Positions 54,458 through 64,000 of a stretch of 64,000 bases of DNA are shown here, piece after piece (positions within the stretch are counted from its first letter, which is position 1; each line of letters starts with the position of its first letter). This stretch comes from Calonectria ilicicola (taxonomy: Eukaryota; Ascomycota; Sordariomycetes; Hypocreales; Nectriaceae). Location of the stretch: NCBI GenBank assembly GCA_020809705.1, contig CP085825.1, positions 6,510,001 to 6,574,000 of the forward strand, in the 5' to 3' direction. Below the pieces are notes generated by a model. The model worked only from the letters and a program-made list of their open reading frames with translations, was not told where the DNA came from and made no database searches. Made by a program: the position numbers and the translations under genes.

Positions 54458-55280
54458 GAGAGAGAATTGGGATAAGTTTGGAGATGCCTGGATTATACAA
54501 ATACGGAAAATGGATAAAAAGGTTTCCTTGATTGCGTGAGTTGCCGGATCCGAGTGTGTGAGCATGTGCGAATGTGTACGCGTGTGAATGTGCATCTGCC
54601 GAGTGACATGGGTGGATGGATTGGGACGGATTACATGTCGGCGTCACATCTGACGCCGAATGCTGTGTTTGACATGCTCTCATAACGTCTTGGCACGGGG
54701 CAAAGTACGAAACTTGTTCATCATCGCTTCCGTTGCTTGGTGTGTCACTGTAACGCAATCGCCGCGATTTAACAACGTCAACACAAACACTTGGCATCCT
54801 ACGGTTTAACTTGTAACACGCAGGATGCAGAGTGTGGCAAAAAATAAAACTACAGAGAAAAAACCCTATCCCGTCTCGACAATGAGAAGCTACAGATGTC
54901 TGTCTATGACGCGAGGTTGTACAACGGGAATCTAAGTGAATCCAACTAGTGTAGGGGGAGTGCGTCTCGAGGTAACCCTTCTCGCCCAATGAGGCAACCA
55001 GATCCTACCTGGGGGGACCGGCGTCTTCCCGAACAAGTGAAGCAGCGCCTCCCGTCCTCTCTGCATCATGGTTCCCTAATTCTTCCGAAAATCTCGCATT
55101 GCTTTTTTCTTCACCCCCTCTTCCTAGCTTCCTCGTTTGCCGAGACGGATGTATGTCTTTCATCGCCTTCACAGCTGGATGATCACTTGACCATGGCAAA
55201 TTAGGCTAACCTGGTTAGAACGCCCAGGAAAATGTGCACATATGTGGGTGGGGGTGGGGAGGTAGCAGGAGGATGGTAAG

Positions 55281-55319
55281 GGGTGTGAGTGTGTGTGTGT
55301 GTGTGTGTGAGTGTGTGTG
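55281..55319. repeat. (GT)n microsatellite
   Basis: GT run interrupted twice by GA. Confidence 0.95.
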
Positions 55320-58125
55320 GTCTATCACTTCAGAGCATATTCGGCAGGTTCTACCTGATCTCACAGGCGCCATAGTGTGACGAGAGGCTCCGAGTCGGAT
55401 TTCCGAGGCGGAGATATCTACAGTGTGCCGAGACAGCTGCATCCTTCGCCGAGGATGCAACAGTGCCAAATCCTTTACATGGGTTTTCCCCTCTTCTCGC
55501 AAACCACCACGCGATGTGCACTGTGAGAGTGCAGCACCCGGGGCGGCCCTGCCGGTGCTCGGAGTGCGGCAGCAGTTGAGCTGGCGCTGAGTGCATTCCG
55601 GCAGTCGGGACTCGTCCGACACGGCCAGGGACGGCGGCGCTCCGGGCAAGATGGGGCCCGTGTTGAACAAGGCGAGCCCGTAGCGGAGACGGTCCTTCCC
55701 GTCCGCCTCACTTCCAGCCTCTTTTTTTCTCCGCTATCATGAGGTAAAACATAAAAGTTGTCCTTTTTCTCCACTGCCAAATTGCGATATCCATTGTGGG
55801 CAACTTTATTCCATCCGATGTAGTTTTTTCGTTTTTCGTCTTGACTAGTATACGCCCTGTTGGATTGGTCTGCAAGAGGTCGCTGAAGTAGGCCAAGACC
55901 AGCCGGGGCCGCTCCGGCTGTGCATGAGACGCAAGGCCTCCACACACGCGGCTTGGCTCAACAAGGGCCAAGACGACCTTGCAGTCACCACGCTTCTGTA
56001 CGCTTCCATCTCTGGGGGAGTGACGACGGGGGGAAATTATACCGACCTTCTCCATTTGAGGAGGAGACGCCAAGCAGGCCAAGACGTTGCAATTCCTGGA
56101 ATCCAGGAATATGAAAGGGCTTAAGCTTAAATGATTAGCGCCTGGTCCAGCGAGAAAAGGAATATAGGCCAAAACGGGTGATTATTCTCCCCTCTCCCCC
56201 CGCCCGCCTCGTAGTTATCGCTTTTACAGGGCGTGGTGGCGCTGCAAGTTCCCGAACCCAACACTGGCCCGCCCGTCGTCCGTCTCTTTCGTCCCGCTTC
56301 TGGCGTGAAGAAGAGTCTCAAAGGTATTTCTTTTTTTTTCTTGTTTCTCTTTGGAACACTCGTGCCGTGATCCGGTGAGGTATGAGGATGGTATAAAAAG
56401 GACCGTGATGGCCAGCAAACAGACCATTCCTAGGCCATAGTATGCGACTTGAGCCGATGTCGATAGTTTTCGCCAAGCTGGTGCATTGCGTTATTCCGGG
56501 CCCATTCTAGAGCAAGGTAATGGTACGGCTTGGCTTTCTTGGCTGTTGAGGCGGAGCAGGGAAGACGTCGACAACGAGAGGCGGCTCTGGGATGCAGAGG
56601 CCAAGCTGCAGGTCGCTGTGCGGTGCGATTGGTGCAAGACCCTGTGAAGCTGGGCGTCATGTGAACGAGCTGCCGGGTGGGTTTGGGCGACAACACCCCG
56701 GCTGCGATGCCGATGATCCAGTGCCACTAAAGTCTCCGCGACCCACTGTCAGACGTGGGCAGTTTAGTCGACCACCTTACGCGGAAGATACGGGAGCTGG
56801 TAGAGCACGTGGGGTCTAGCGAGCACCTGTGTTCTGGCGCAATTGCGATAGCTGGCCTCTTTGTCGAGCGCGATTGAGAAGCGACAGGTGTGCTCAGGCC
56901 TCGATGCTCTTTGTCATGTGGCCAATGGCCCTCCAATTGGCTTGTATACAGCTTCATCTTGATTAACGGTGTCGTGTGTCGTGGTTCATGATCGTTTCCC
57001 CGCCTGTTCTGGTGTCCGCCGCACCACTGCCACCACCACCACCATCCATCTCCGGGCCCCTCCACACACGCTGGCCGGCCCCCTCCCCCGCAATGTCTCT
57101 GTCGGTTTTGGGCCACTTTGTTCAACAGGTGCAACCCCACGGCCCAGTGACACGCCTCGTAGTTTCTGCTGCATTTCCTCCTGTGCGGATAAACTGGGCT
57201 AGGTGAGTGTGTAGGGGGCTGTCGCATCGTATTCCCTCTTTTATTGAATTTTTTTTTTATTTCCTGCTATTTGCTGGGCTGCCACATCGGCGGCCATTGA
57301 CCGTTGCGACCCGTATCAATCATGACGACAGCTGCCATCCAAAGTACGCGCATCCACACACTAGCCCAGGACCCCTCGACCACACATTCCATTATCTCAA
57401 CACCACCAGCGCAATTCCTTTAAAAGCACTTGCTTGCTGCACAGTGATTCGCGAGCTGGACCCTTGTGCCCCGTGACCATGGTATAACCACCTCAATCAA
57501 CGCTGCAAGCTAATTAGCCCGCTCGCTCCGCTCTAGCCCGGGGTACATGCGGTGACCTCACGGTACATCGTTGGCATTCACCGCGCAGCGGCACAGCCAC
57601 TTGTTTGCGAGTCGCCCCGGGTCATTCCCCGGTCGCCTGCGGGCAAAGGACAAACAGGTTGTGTTGTGTGCTTGTACGCGCATGGAACAAGCTCGGGGGA
57701 GGCCAGCTGGTTCCACTGAACCTAATCTCGACGATCCATCCCTCCGTGCTATGACAAGCTGCCTGTGCCATCACAGCAAGCTTGGCGTGTGCCGTATTGA
57801 GCGTAGCTCCGTCACCTAGCCTGTCACGAATGATGCCGTTGCTTGCTTGGCATACCGGCCGGTGCGCATCTCCCTTGCCAGCCAGCCGCGCCAACGGCGG
57901 CGAGGGCAGGTGGTGTGGTGTTGCGTGCTCGTAAGGAAAGGAAGCACACCAGCCTCTCGCGATTTGGATCTGGGACAAGGGAGCAAAAAAGACCGTTTGT
58001 TGCATTGCGATTGTGATCAAGCAGCAGCAACACGGCAAACCTATGCCGAAGCAAAACCCTCATCAGAAACAACAATCCAGACGTAGATATTGGACGGCTC
58101 TTTCACTGCCGAGACAAAGCCCCTT

Positions 58126-58148
58126 CAGAACCAGAACCAGAACCAGAA
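58126..58148. repeat. CAGAAC hexamer repeat
   Basis: About four copies of CAGAAC, the last imperfect. Confidence 0.85.
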
Positions 58149-58770
58149 TCAAGAAACAGCTTCCTCCCATTGCCGATCTATGATTCAATGCCAGCCCAAC
58201 GGCCAACCGCCATGTGTGAATGTAAAACACCCACCCGGTGCCGCAATCTTCCCGTCTTAGGCTTCGCCAAGGCAGCATGGGTGCGCACTCTACTGTAGGT
58301 GCGGTCGTCGAGTGGAACGGGACAGGGAAGGCGCGTGGCACCCCGCTGTCCGCTGCCGACCTCTCCTCAGCGCCGCACCGCGATGCCGCCCCGTCAGGCC
58401 CGTACCCCGTGCCGGACTTCCCTCCTAAGCTCTGACTGTACCCTCCCTAGCTTCCTTGCCTTGATTCCCGCCGGGGTGTTGTCTTATCGTATTCCTGCCC
58501 CCTCTCCGAATTGGTACCTTGTGCGAGTCTTGGCGGCAGGTGCTCGCCTCAACGCAAGTAAATAAAGGCAGGCGCCTCTTCCGTGTCACCACCTTTTCTT
58601 TTTCTTCTTCTTCAGGTCTCGTACCACTTCTCACTTACACCCAACTCCTCTTCTTCCACAAACATCATCTTTTTTTCCCCGGTTGTTCTCTATAGCAGCC
58701 GGCCCCCCTTCCTAGAGAAACACCAACAACCTTTCCCAAGCATCTTTTACGCTTACCCAACACCCATTCG

Positions 58771-61700
58771 ATGGGAGAAACCCAAGGCAACAGTACGAAT
58801 GGTGCAGTTCACACCAACGCCACTTCGGACTCGTCGACCATCGCCAGCTCCTCCGGCGGCCAGGACGACCAGCCTCCTATAGCGGAACCCCCAGACTGTA
58901 CCATAGAAAAGTCCCAGCCCGTCTGCGCCTCTCCTCACACGCTCCCGGCCCATCGCGTCGCCGAGCAGCTCAAGACTGACGTTGACAATGGCTTAAGCTC
59001 CAACGAGGCTGCCGCCCGGTTAGCCCGGGACGGCCCCAATTCTATCAAGGGCGCCAAGGGCGTCTCCCTCTGGGAAATCTTTCTCCAGCAGGTTGCCAAC
59101 GCCTTGACGGTAGTCCTCATCGCCGTGACAGCCCTGTCGTTTGCCATTAGCGATTACATCGAGGGTGGTGTTGTTGCTGCCGTCATTGTCCTCAACATTG
59201 TTGTAGGGTATGTTCTGTTGCTACACGCATCTGCACCAAAGGCGCCCACAAGCTGCCGAGTGCTGTCCTCACCTTTTTTGCTACACCCCATCTTGCCATG
59301 CTCTACCAAAAAGAATATTGCTATCTACATTGCTTGCGCATCTCTCCTGTCCCCTCTTCTCTCTTCTCCTTCGGTGACGCCTAGTGATTCGTGATGCAAA
59401 AGCCCCTGAAAAGGCCCAAGCCGAATCCCAAAGCTGCCTCAACCTATTCTTGTCCCTGCTCGACGCTAACATCCATCTCCCAGATTGATCCAGGATTACC
59501 GTGCCGAACAGACCATCCAGTCCCTCTATGCCCTGTCCACTCCCAAGTGCAAGGTCATCCGTGATGGCCACAGTGAAACTGTCAAGGCGGAAACTCTGGT
59601 CAAAGGCGACATTGTTTCCCTTGCAACTGGTGATGTTGTTCCCGCCGATCTGCGTCTCATCCAAGGAATCAACGTTTCGACCGACGAGGCCCTCCTGACT
59701 GGCGAATCTGTTGCCATTAGCAAGAAGCCCGATGCCGTCTTTTCGGATCCCGATATGCCCATTGGAGACCGCACCAACCTGGCCTACTCTGGAAGCTCCA
59801 TCACTCGTGGACGAGCTACAGGTATTGTCATCTCTACCGGAATGGAGACTGAAGTCGGCCAAATTGCCGAGCTGCTCCGCAAGACCAAGAATGACAACAC
59901 CGGAAGAAGCGCTACCGGAAAGATCGTCTTCAAGGCGTACCAATCCATGCGCAATATCCTTGGCCTCGAGGGCACTCCGCTCCAGGTAACCCTGAGCAAG
60001 TTTGCCCTCCTCCTGTTTGCCTTTGCCATCCTCCTCGCCGTCATTGTCTTTTCCGCCAACAAGTGGGACATCAGCGATGATGTTCTGCTGTACGGAATCT
60101 GCGTCGGTGTGGCCGTTATCCCCGAGTCCCTCCTTGCAGTTTTGACTGTTACCATGGCCGTCGCCACCAAAGCCATGGTCCGCGGAAATGTCATTGTCCG
60201 TCAGATGCCATCGCTCGAAGCTGTTGGTGGTGTTACCAACATTTGCTCCGACAAGACAGGCACCTTGACCCAGGGACGAATGATTACCCGCAAAGTCTGG
60301 CTGCGTGGCGACCTCACTGGAAGCGTCGATGGAACCGCGAACCCATACGACCCTGGCAGTGGTACTGTCACGTGGTCAAAGGACCTTGCAGGAAGCTGTC
60401 TCGGTTCTTTTCTAAACACCCTTATTCTCTGCAACAATGCCACGGTTACCGATGGTAAGAAGGAACCAGAGACCGACTCTAGTAGCGTCATTACTGGATC
60501 TGGAGATGCAGAATGGAGAGCCATTGGTGAGCCTACAGAGATTGCCCTTAAAGTCTTTGCTATGCGCTTTGGCCAGAACAGGGTCCCCGGGGATGTCCTC
60601 GTCGCAGAACACCCCTTTGATTCATCTTGCAAGCTTATGAGTGTAGTCTACGGAAATGAAGTCGAAAAGACTCGCCGGGTCTACACAAAGGGCGCTGTCG
60701 AAGTCCTCTTGACAAAGTTGAACGAGTCTGAGGAGCTCAAGGCGCAAATATTAGCCAAGGCTGAGGAACTAGCTAGCCAAGGGTTGCGAGTGCTCTGCAT
60801 TGCAACCAAGGCTATGGATGTCGAGAGCGAAGATGCTCATGACCGATCCAAGGTTGAGAACCAGCTCGAGTTCCTCGGTCTCGCCGGTCTTTATGACCCT
60901 CCCCGCCCAGAAACCGCTGGTGCCGTGGCCCAGTGCCGCGAAGCCGGCGTGACTGTGCACATGGTTACTGGTGACCACATCAAGACTGCAACCGCTATCG
61001 CGTACGAAGTCGGGATATTGTCCCATAACGTGTCTCTTGGCCCCACCACGGTCATGGCAGCCTCGGACTTTGGAAATCTCACTGATGCGCAGATTGATGC
61101 TTTGGAATCTCTCCCCGTAGTCCTCGCGCGATGCAGCCCTCTTACCAAGGTCCGCATGATTGAGGCCCTACATCGCCGCAAGGCATTTTGTATCATGGTA
61201 TGTATTATCCATTCCTTGTTCAGTTTGGATCAAAGATTTGCTAATATCAATTCCTAGACTGGAGATGGAGTGAACGATTCTCCTGCCCTCAAACAAGCTG
61301 ATGTCGGTATTGCCATGGGAGACCGTGGTAGTGATGTCGCCAAGGAGGCCGCAGACATGGTCCTCACGGATGACAATTTTGCATCCATCGTAACGGGTAT
61401 TCAGGAGGGTCGAAGACTCGCTGACAATATCCAAAAGGTGTGTTTTCTCTTTCATGTTTGAGTATACAATCACTAACTAGGTGCAGTTTTTACTCCATCT
61501 TCTCACCTCCAATTTGGCTCAAGTTCTTCTGCTCCTCATTGGCCTTAGCTTCCAGAGCGAAGACGGCGTTGCCGTTTTCCCTCTCTCTCCTCTAGAAATT
61601 CTCTGGGCGAATCTTGTGACCTCGTCCCCTCTCGCCTTGGGTCTTGGTCTAGAAGAATCCGCTCCTGATATTTTGCGCCGGCCACCTCGCAGCTTGCGCT

Positions 61701-62242
61701 CCGGTGTTTTTACAAAAGATCTCGTCCGTGACCAGCTCATGTACGGAACTTTTATGGGAAGCCTCTGCCTATGTGCCTTCATGCTTGTCAACTATGCGGC
61801 GCCAGGCGGTTGGTACACTATGGTCAATGGCTGCAACGACGCAAACACTCACGGGTGCGATGATGTCTACCGCGCCCGAGCTACGACGTTTGCTACCCTA
61901 AGCTTCCTCCTACTAGTAACTGCTTGGGAAGTGAAACATTTCCACCGCAGCCTTTTCGCCATGGACGAGCGGTGGACTGGTCCCTTCTCCGTCTTCAAGA
62001 CGATCTACCACAATCGTTTCTTGTTCTGGTCTGTTGTTGCAGGCTTTGTCATTACCTTCCCTGTGATCTACATCCCCACTCTCAACTCTGAAGTGTTCAA
62101 GCACAAGGGCCTAACCTGGGAATGGGGTGTGGTTGCTGGTTGTGTTGTCATGTACATTGCACTCATTGAAAGCTGGAAGGCCATCAAGCGAAGGTTTGGT
62201 CTCGGAATTGACAAACGACCCACGCTTTCAGGCCAAGTCTAA
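58771..62242 (+). CDS. P-type IID alkali-cation ATPase (ENA-type Na+/K+ efflux pump)
   Basis: Four exons: 58771-59207, 59484-61197, 61258-61437 and 61487-62242, giving 1028 residues. Intron 1 (276 nt) lies just after the second membrane helix; the others are 60 and 49 nt. The N-terminus (residues 1-55) is Ser/Thr/Asn-rich. Membrane helices 1-2 (about 110-146) are followed by the actuator TGES motif, helices 3-4 with [15 protein letters not shown], the phosphorylation site CSDKTGTLT with Asp402, KGAVE in the nucleotide domain, MVTGDH, and [21 protein letters not shown] from residue 718. Six C-terminal helices close the protein. Type IID pumps export Na+, K+ or Li+ across the plasma membrane at high pH or salt. 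The pump appears intact. The start fits the C/T-rich leader; an upstream frame is not open. Confidence 0.95.
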
Positions 62243-63339
62243 CACAGTATGTGTTGTGGAGGGGTTGACAGGTTTTAGGGATATGTGCACGGTCAGAATG
62301 TCTAGCTCGCATAAGTATCATTAGTAGTCTAGTATCCTATAGCCAATGTATGAATTTCCTGTCATTCCGACTATGATTTAGTGAATTTTTCCGAAATTTG
62401 TCAGTAATGTGGAACGCTCCACCGACATCATGCATGCTATTACTGACATGTTTTCTATTTTTTGTCATGAGCACGTGTGAAGACATGGGCAAAATATTTT
62501 GTGAGCAGGCACCCTGACAGGTCTTGGGCCAATTGATTGAGGACAAGTTTGTTCCCGTATTTACCTTTCAATAAGCTGCGGCTAACCATGCTAGGAAACG
62601 GTGATATCATGGTTTCTGATCGCGTGGACACACATAGACACATGCCGCTCGCGCCATTCGTCGCAGGAACCCAGCGGCTGCCGGCGGCAGAAGCTTGACC
62701 CTTGTCCGTGCGTGACCTTGGATTGCGCGCCAGGGGAATCGACGGTGGTATTTCCTGATGTTCCGATTGATGGTTGCGAAAAGACGAAGTGTTGCAAGTG
62801 GCGTGGAGCGTTCGAGAACGATATGAGACATTGTCCCGCTTTGAAGGAGGGGGGGCGGGGACCTGACGTGCTTGGTTGCAACCGAAAAAAGAGGGTGTTG
62901 AATCGGGCGTGTTTCTAGCCCACATGTGAAGTAGTGTGTGTGCTTGCAAGGTCGTGTTTGAGGAAGCCTCATTTTTTTCCCTGCGTGCTGTGATCATGAG
63001 ATGCATAATAGTGGAAGGCCTCAAGCTGGGACCGTTTTGGACGTATCACGGTTACGACCGGGTTAAAGAAAAACCATGTACTCGCCAGGGGGGGAGAGAA
63101 GAGGGGAGTTCTATTCGCAGCTGCGTAATCTCAAACGAACGGGCTGACGAAGGAGGTCCCGAGGACGTGGGCGTCTATCTGCAGGTCGCTCTGTTTGGAG
63201 CAATGGATGACGGTGCTGGTCGGAGAATTGAGGCGAAATGGCGACGTGCATTATGCAGCGGGATATAACAGGGAATCGCAGTAACTAAGTGGTGAAATAA
63301 TGTGATAAATTTATTGTGGAATTTTATAGATACGCTTTC
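62243..63339. other. Intergenic stretch
   Basis: 3' flank of the ENA-type gene. Frames of up to 189 codons on the minus strand (62455-63024) overlap others and have no domain. No gene called. Confidence 0.55.
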
Positions 63340-63402
63340 AATTCCTGCTCTAAAGATAAGAGGGAGCTCAACAACCTAGGAGAGAACACCTAATAGATAC
63401 AC
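63340..63402. repeat. Direct repeat, left copy
   Basis: About 60 bp beginning AATTCCTGCTCTAAAG, matched with roughly 75-80% identity at 63753-63811. Confidence 0.75.
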
Positions 63403-63497
63403 TTTTTGGTGGTGATCCCGACCATGTTCGTGGAGGAAATGTGCTTCTTAATTTCCCAGCTCAAAATCAGGTTTGTATCTGGAACAAAAATAAAGAG

Positions 63498-63728
63498 TCT
63501 TCCTGTGCGCACACATACATTTTGCTAGGTGCACACATAAAGCACTTGAATTTAAGATCAAGATAAAGAAATAAGAATAAAATAAATAACTTTATATATT
63601 TTATAAACTTATTTTTAATAAATTAGTGATTTAGTATTTTCTTTGGGCTGTCTTAGGATTTCCCAGAAAATCCCCCTAAATAGTTTGATGTGTGCACCTA
63701 ACAAAATGTATGTGTGCGCGCAGTAAGA
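63498..63728. mobile_element. MITE-like non-autonomous element
   Basis: Two 41-bp inverted repeats, 63498-63538 and 63688-63728, differ at about four positions (core CACACATACATTTTG on the left, its complement on the right). The 149 bp between them is very AT-rich. There is no coding sequence. The layout fits a miniature inverted-repeat transposable element of about 231 bp, but no clear target-site duplication could be settled by eye. Confidence 0.6.
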
Positions 63729-63752
63729 TTCAAAATAAACAACAAGAGAATG

Positions 63753-63811
63753 AATTCCTGTTCTAAAGGCAAGAGCGAGCTCAATCACGAAGGGAGCACC
63801 TATCAATACAA
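63753..63811. repeat. Direct repeat, right copy
   Basis: Matches 63340-63402 (AATTCCTGTTCTAAAG...). The MITE-like element sits between the copies, so it may have inserted into a tandem repeat. Confidence 0.75.
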
Positions 63812-64000
63812 CTAGGTTTTACAATTATTGGTACTGTTAGTAATAGTATCTGTACCATACGATTAACTCTCTTATGTAGCCGTGTACGGCACAACTCTGC
63901 GATGCCCTCAAAAATTCTGATAGTAAACTCTATCAATCTGCATATGTATTAAAGACGCTGTCCTACTGAGCCAAGATGCATTCCATCGCACATCCCCAAC

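Larger units (their letters stand above)
54458..58770. other. Long intergenic region (4.3 kb) upstream of the ENA-type ATPase
   Basis: Many overlapping frames of 60-180 codons on both strands, none with a domain. GT-microsatellite at 55281-55319, a CAGAAC repeat at 58126-58148, and a long C/T-rich leader (about 58560-58770) before the ATPase ATG. Most of it may be an extended promoter or 5' leader. Confidence 0.5.

Noticed and set aside
62455..63024. 189-codon minus-strand frame downstream of the ENA-type gene
   Set aside because: No domain, and two more frames are open over the same stretch.
1..64000. CRISPR arrays, bacterial operons, riboswitches and ribosome binding sites
   Set aside because: The sequence is a fungal nuclear locus with spliced genes; no regularly spaced repeats or prokaryotic signals were seen.

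Overview
The window looks like a filamentous ascomycete (Pezizomycotina) nuclear chromosome. Genes are interrupted by 40-280 nt introns with GTRNGY donors, CTAAY branch points and YAG acceptors. The families are typically fungal: Zn2Cys6 activator, HET domain, Clr5 domain, CLP1, Arb1, PMP3 and an ENA-type P-ATPase. A Sordariomycete, perhaps Hypocreales, is my guess from gene style only. Exon models below were built by hand from splice signals and reading-frame continuity; nothing was searched.

Layout. (1) 1-6.6 kb: the 3' end of an unknown gene, an F-box-like gene, an FMN-dependent 2-hydroxyacid dehydrogenase without a heme domain (5 exons), and a divergent folylpolyglutamate-synthase-like ligase (4 exons). 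(2) 7.8-19.5 kb: a 708-aa Zn2Cys6 transcription factor (minus), an MDP-1-type HAD phosphatase (plus), a SEC14/CRAL-TRIO protein (minus) and an 838-aa HET-domain protein (minus). (3) 19.5-26.9 kb: mostly non-coding, but it holds a very short copper-metallothionein-type gene (about 25 codons in three exons) and two weak spliced micro-gene candidates. (4) 26.9-42.9 kb: an AT-richer, accessory-looking block with a KstD-like flavin dehydrogenase, a Clr5-domain protein, an AAA+ ATPase, a truncated second copy of the KstD 5' end, a diverged pair of small-protein genes with related promoters, and an orphan 110-aa spliced gene. (5) 43-62 kb: core genes, namely a PMP3-family proteolipid, the Argonaute-chaperone subunit Arb1, an inositol polyphosphate multikinase, the mRNA 3'-end factor CLP1 and an ENA-type alkali-cation ATPase, separated by 1-4 kb gaps. 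(6) 62.2-64 kb: non-coding, ending in a MITE-like inverted-repeat element flanked by about 60-bp direct repeats.

Most genes look independently transcribed. PMP3, the ENA pump and metallothionein all suit ion and metal stress, but nothing shows they are co-regulated. The most unusual part is block 4. A unit made of a KstD-like gene and a divergent small gene appears twice, with an inverted repeat conserved in both KstD promoters and a dispersed CCCAAA-pair motif upstream of both small genes.
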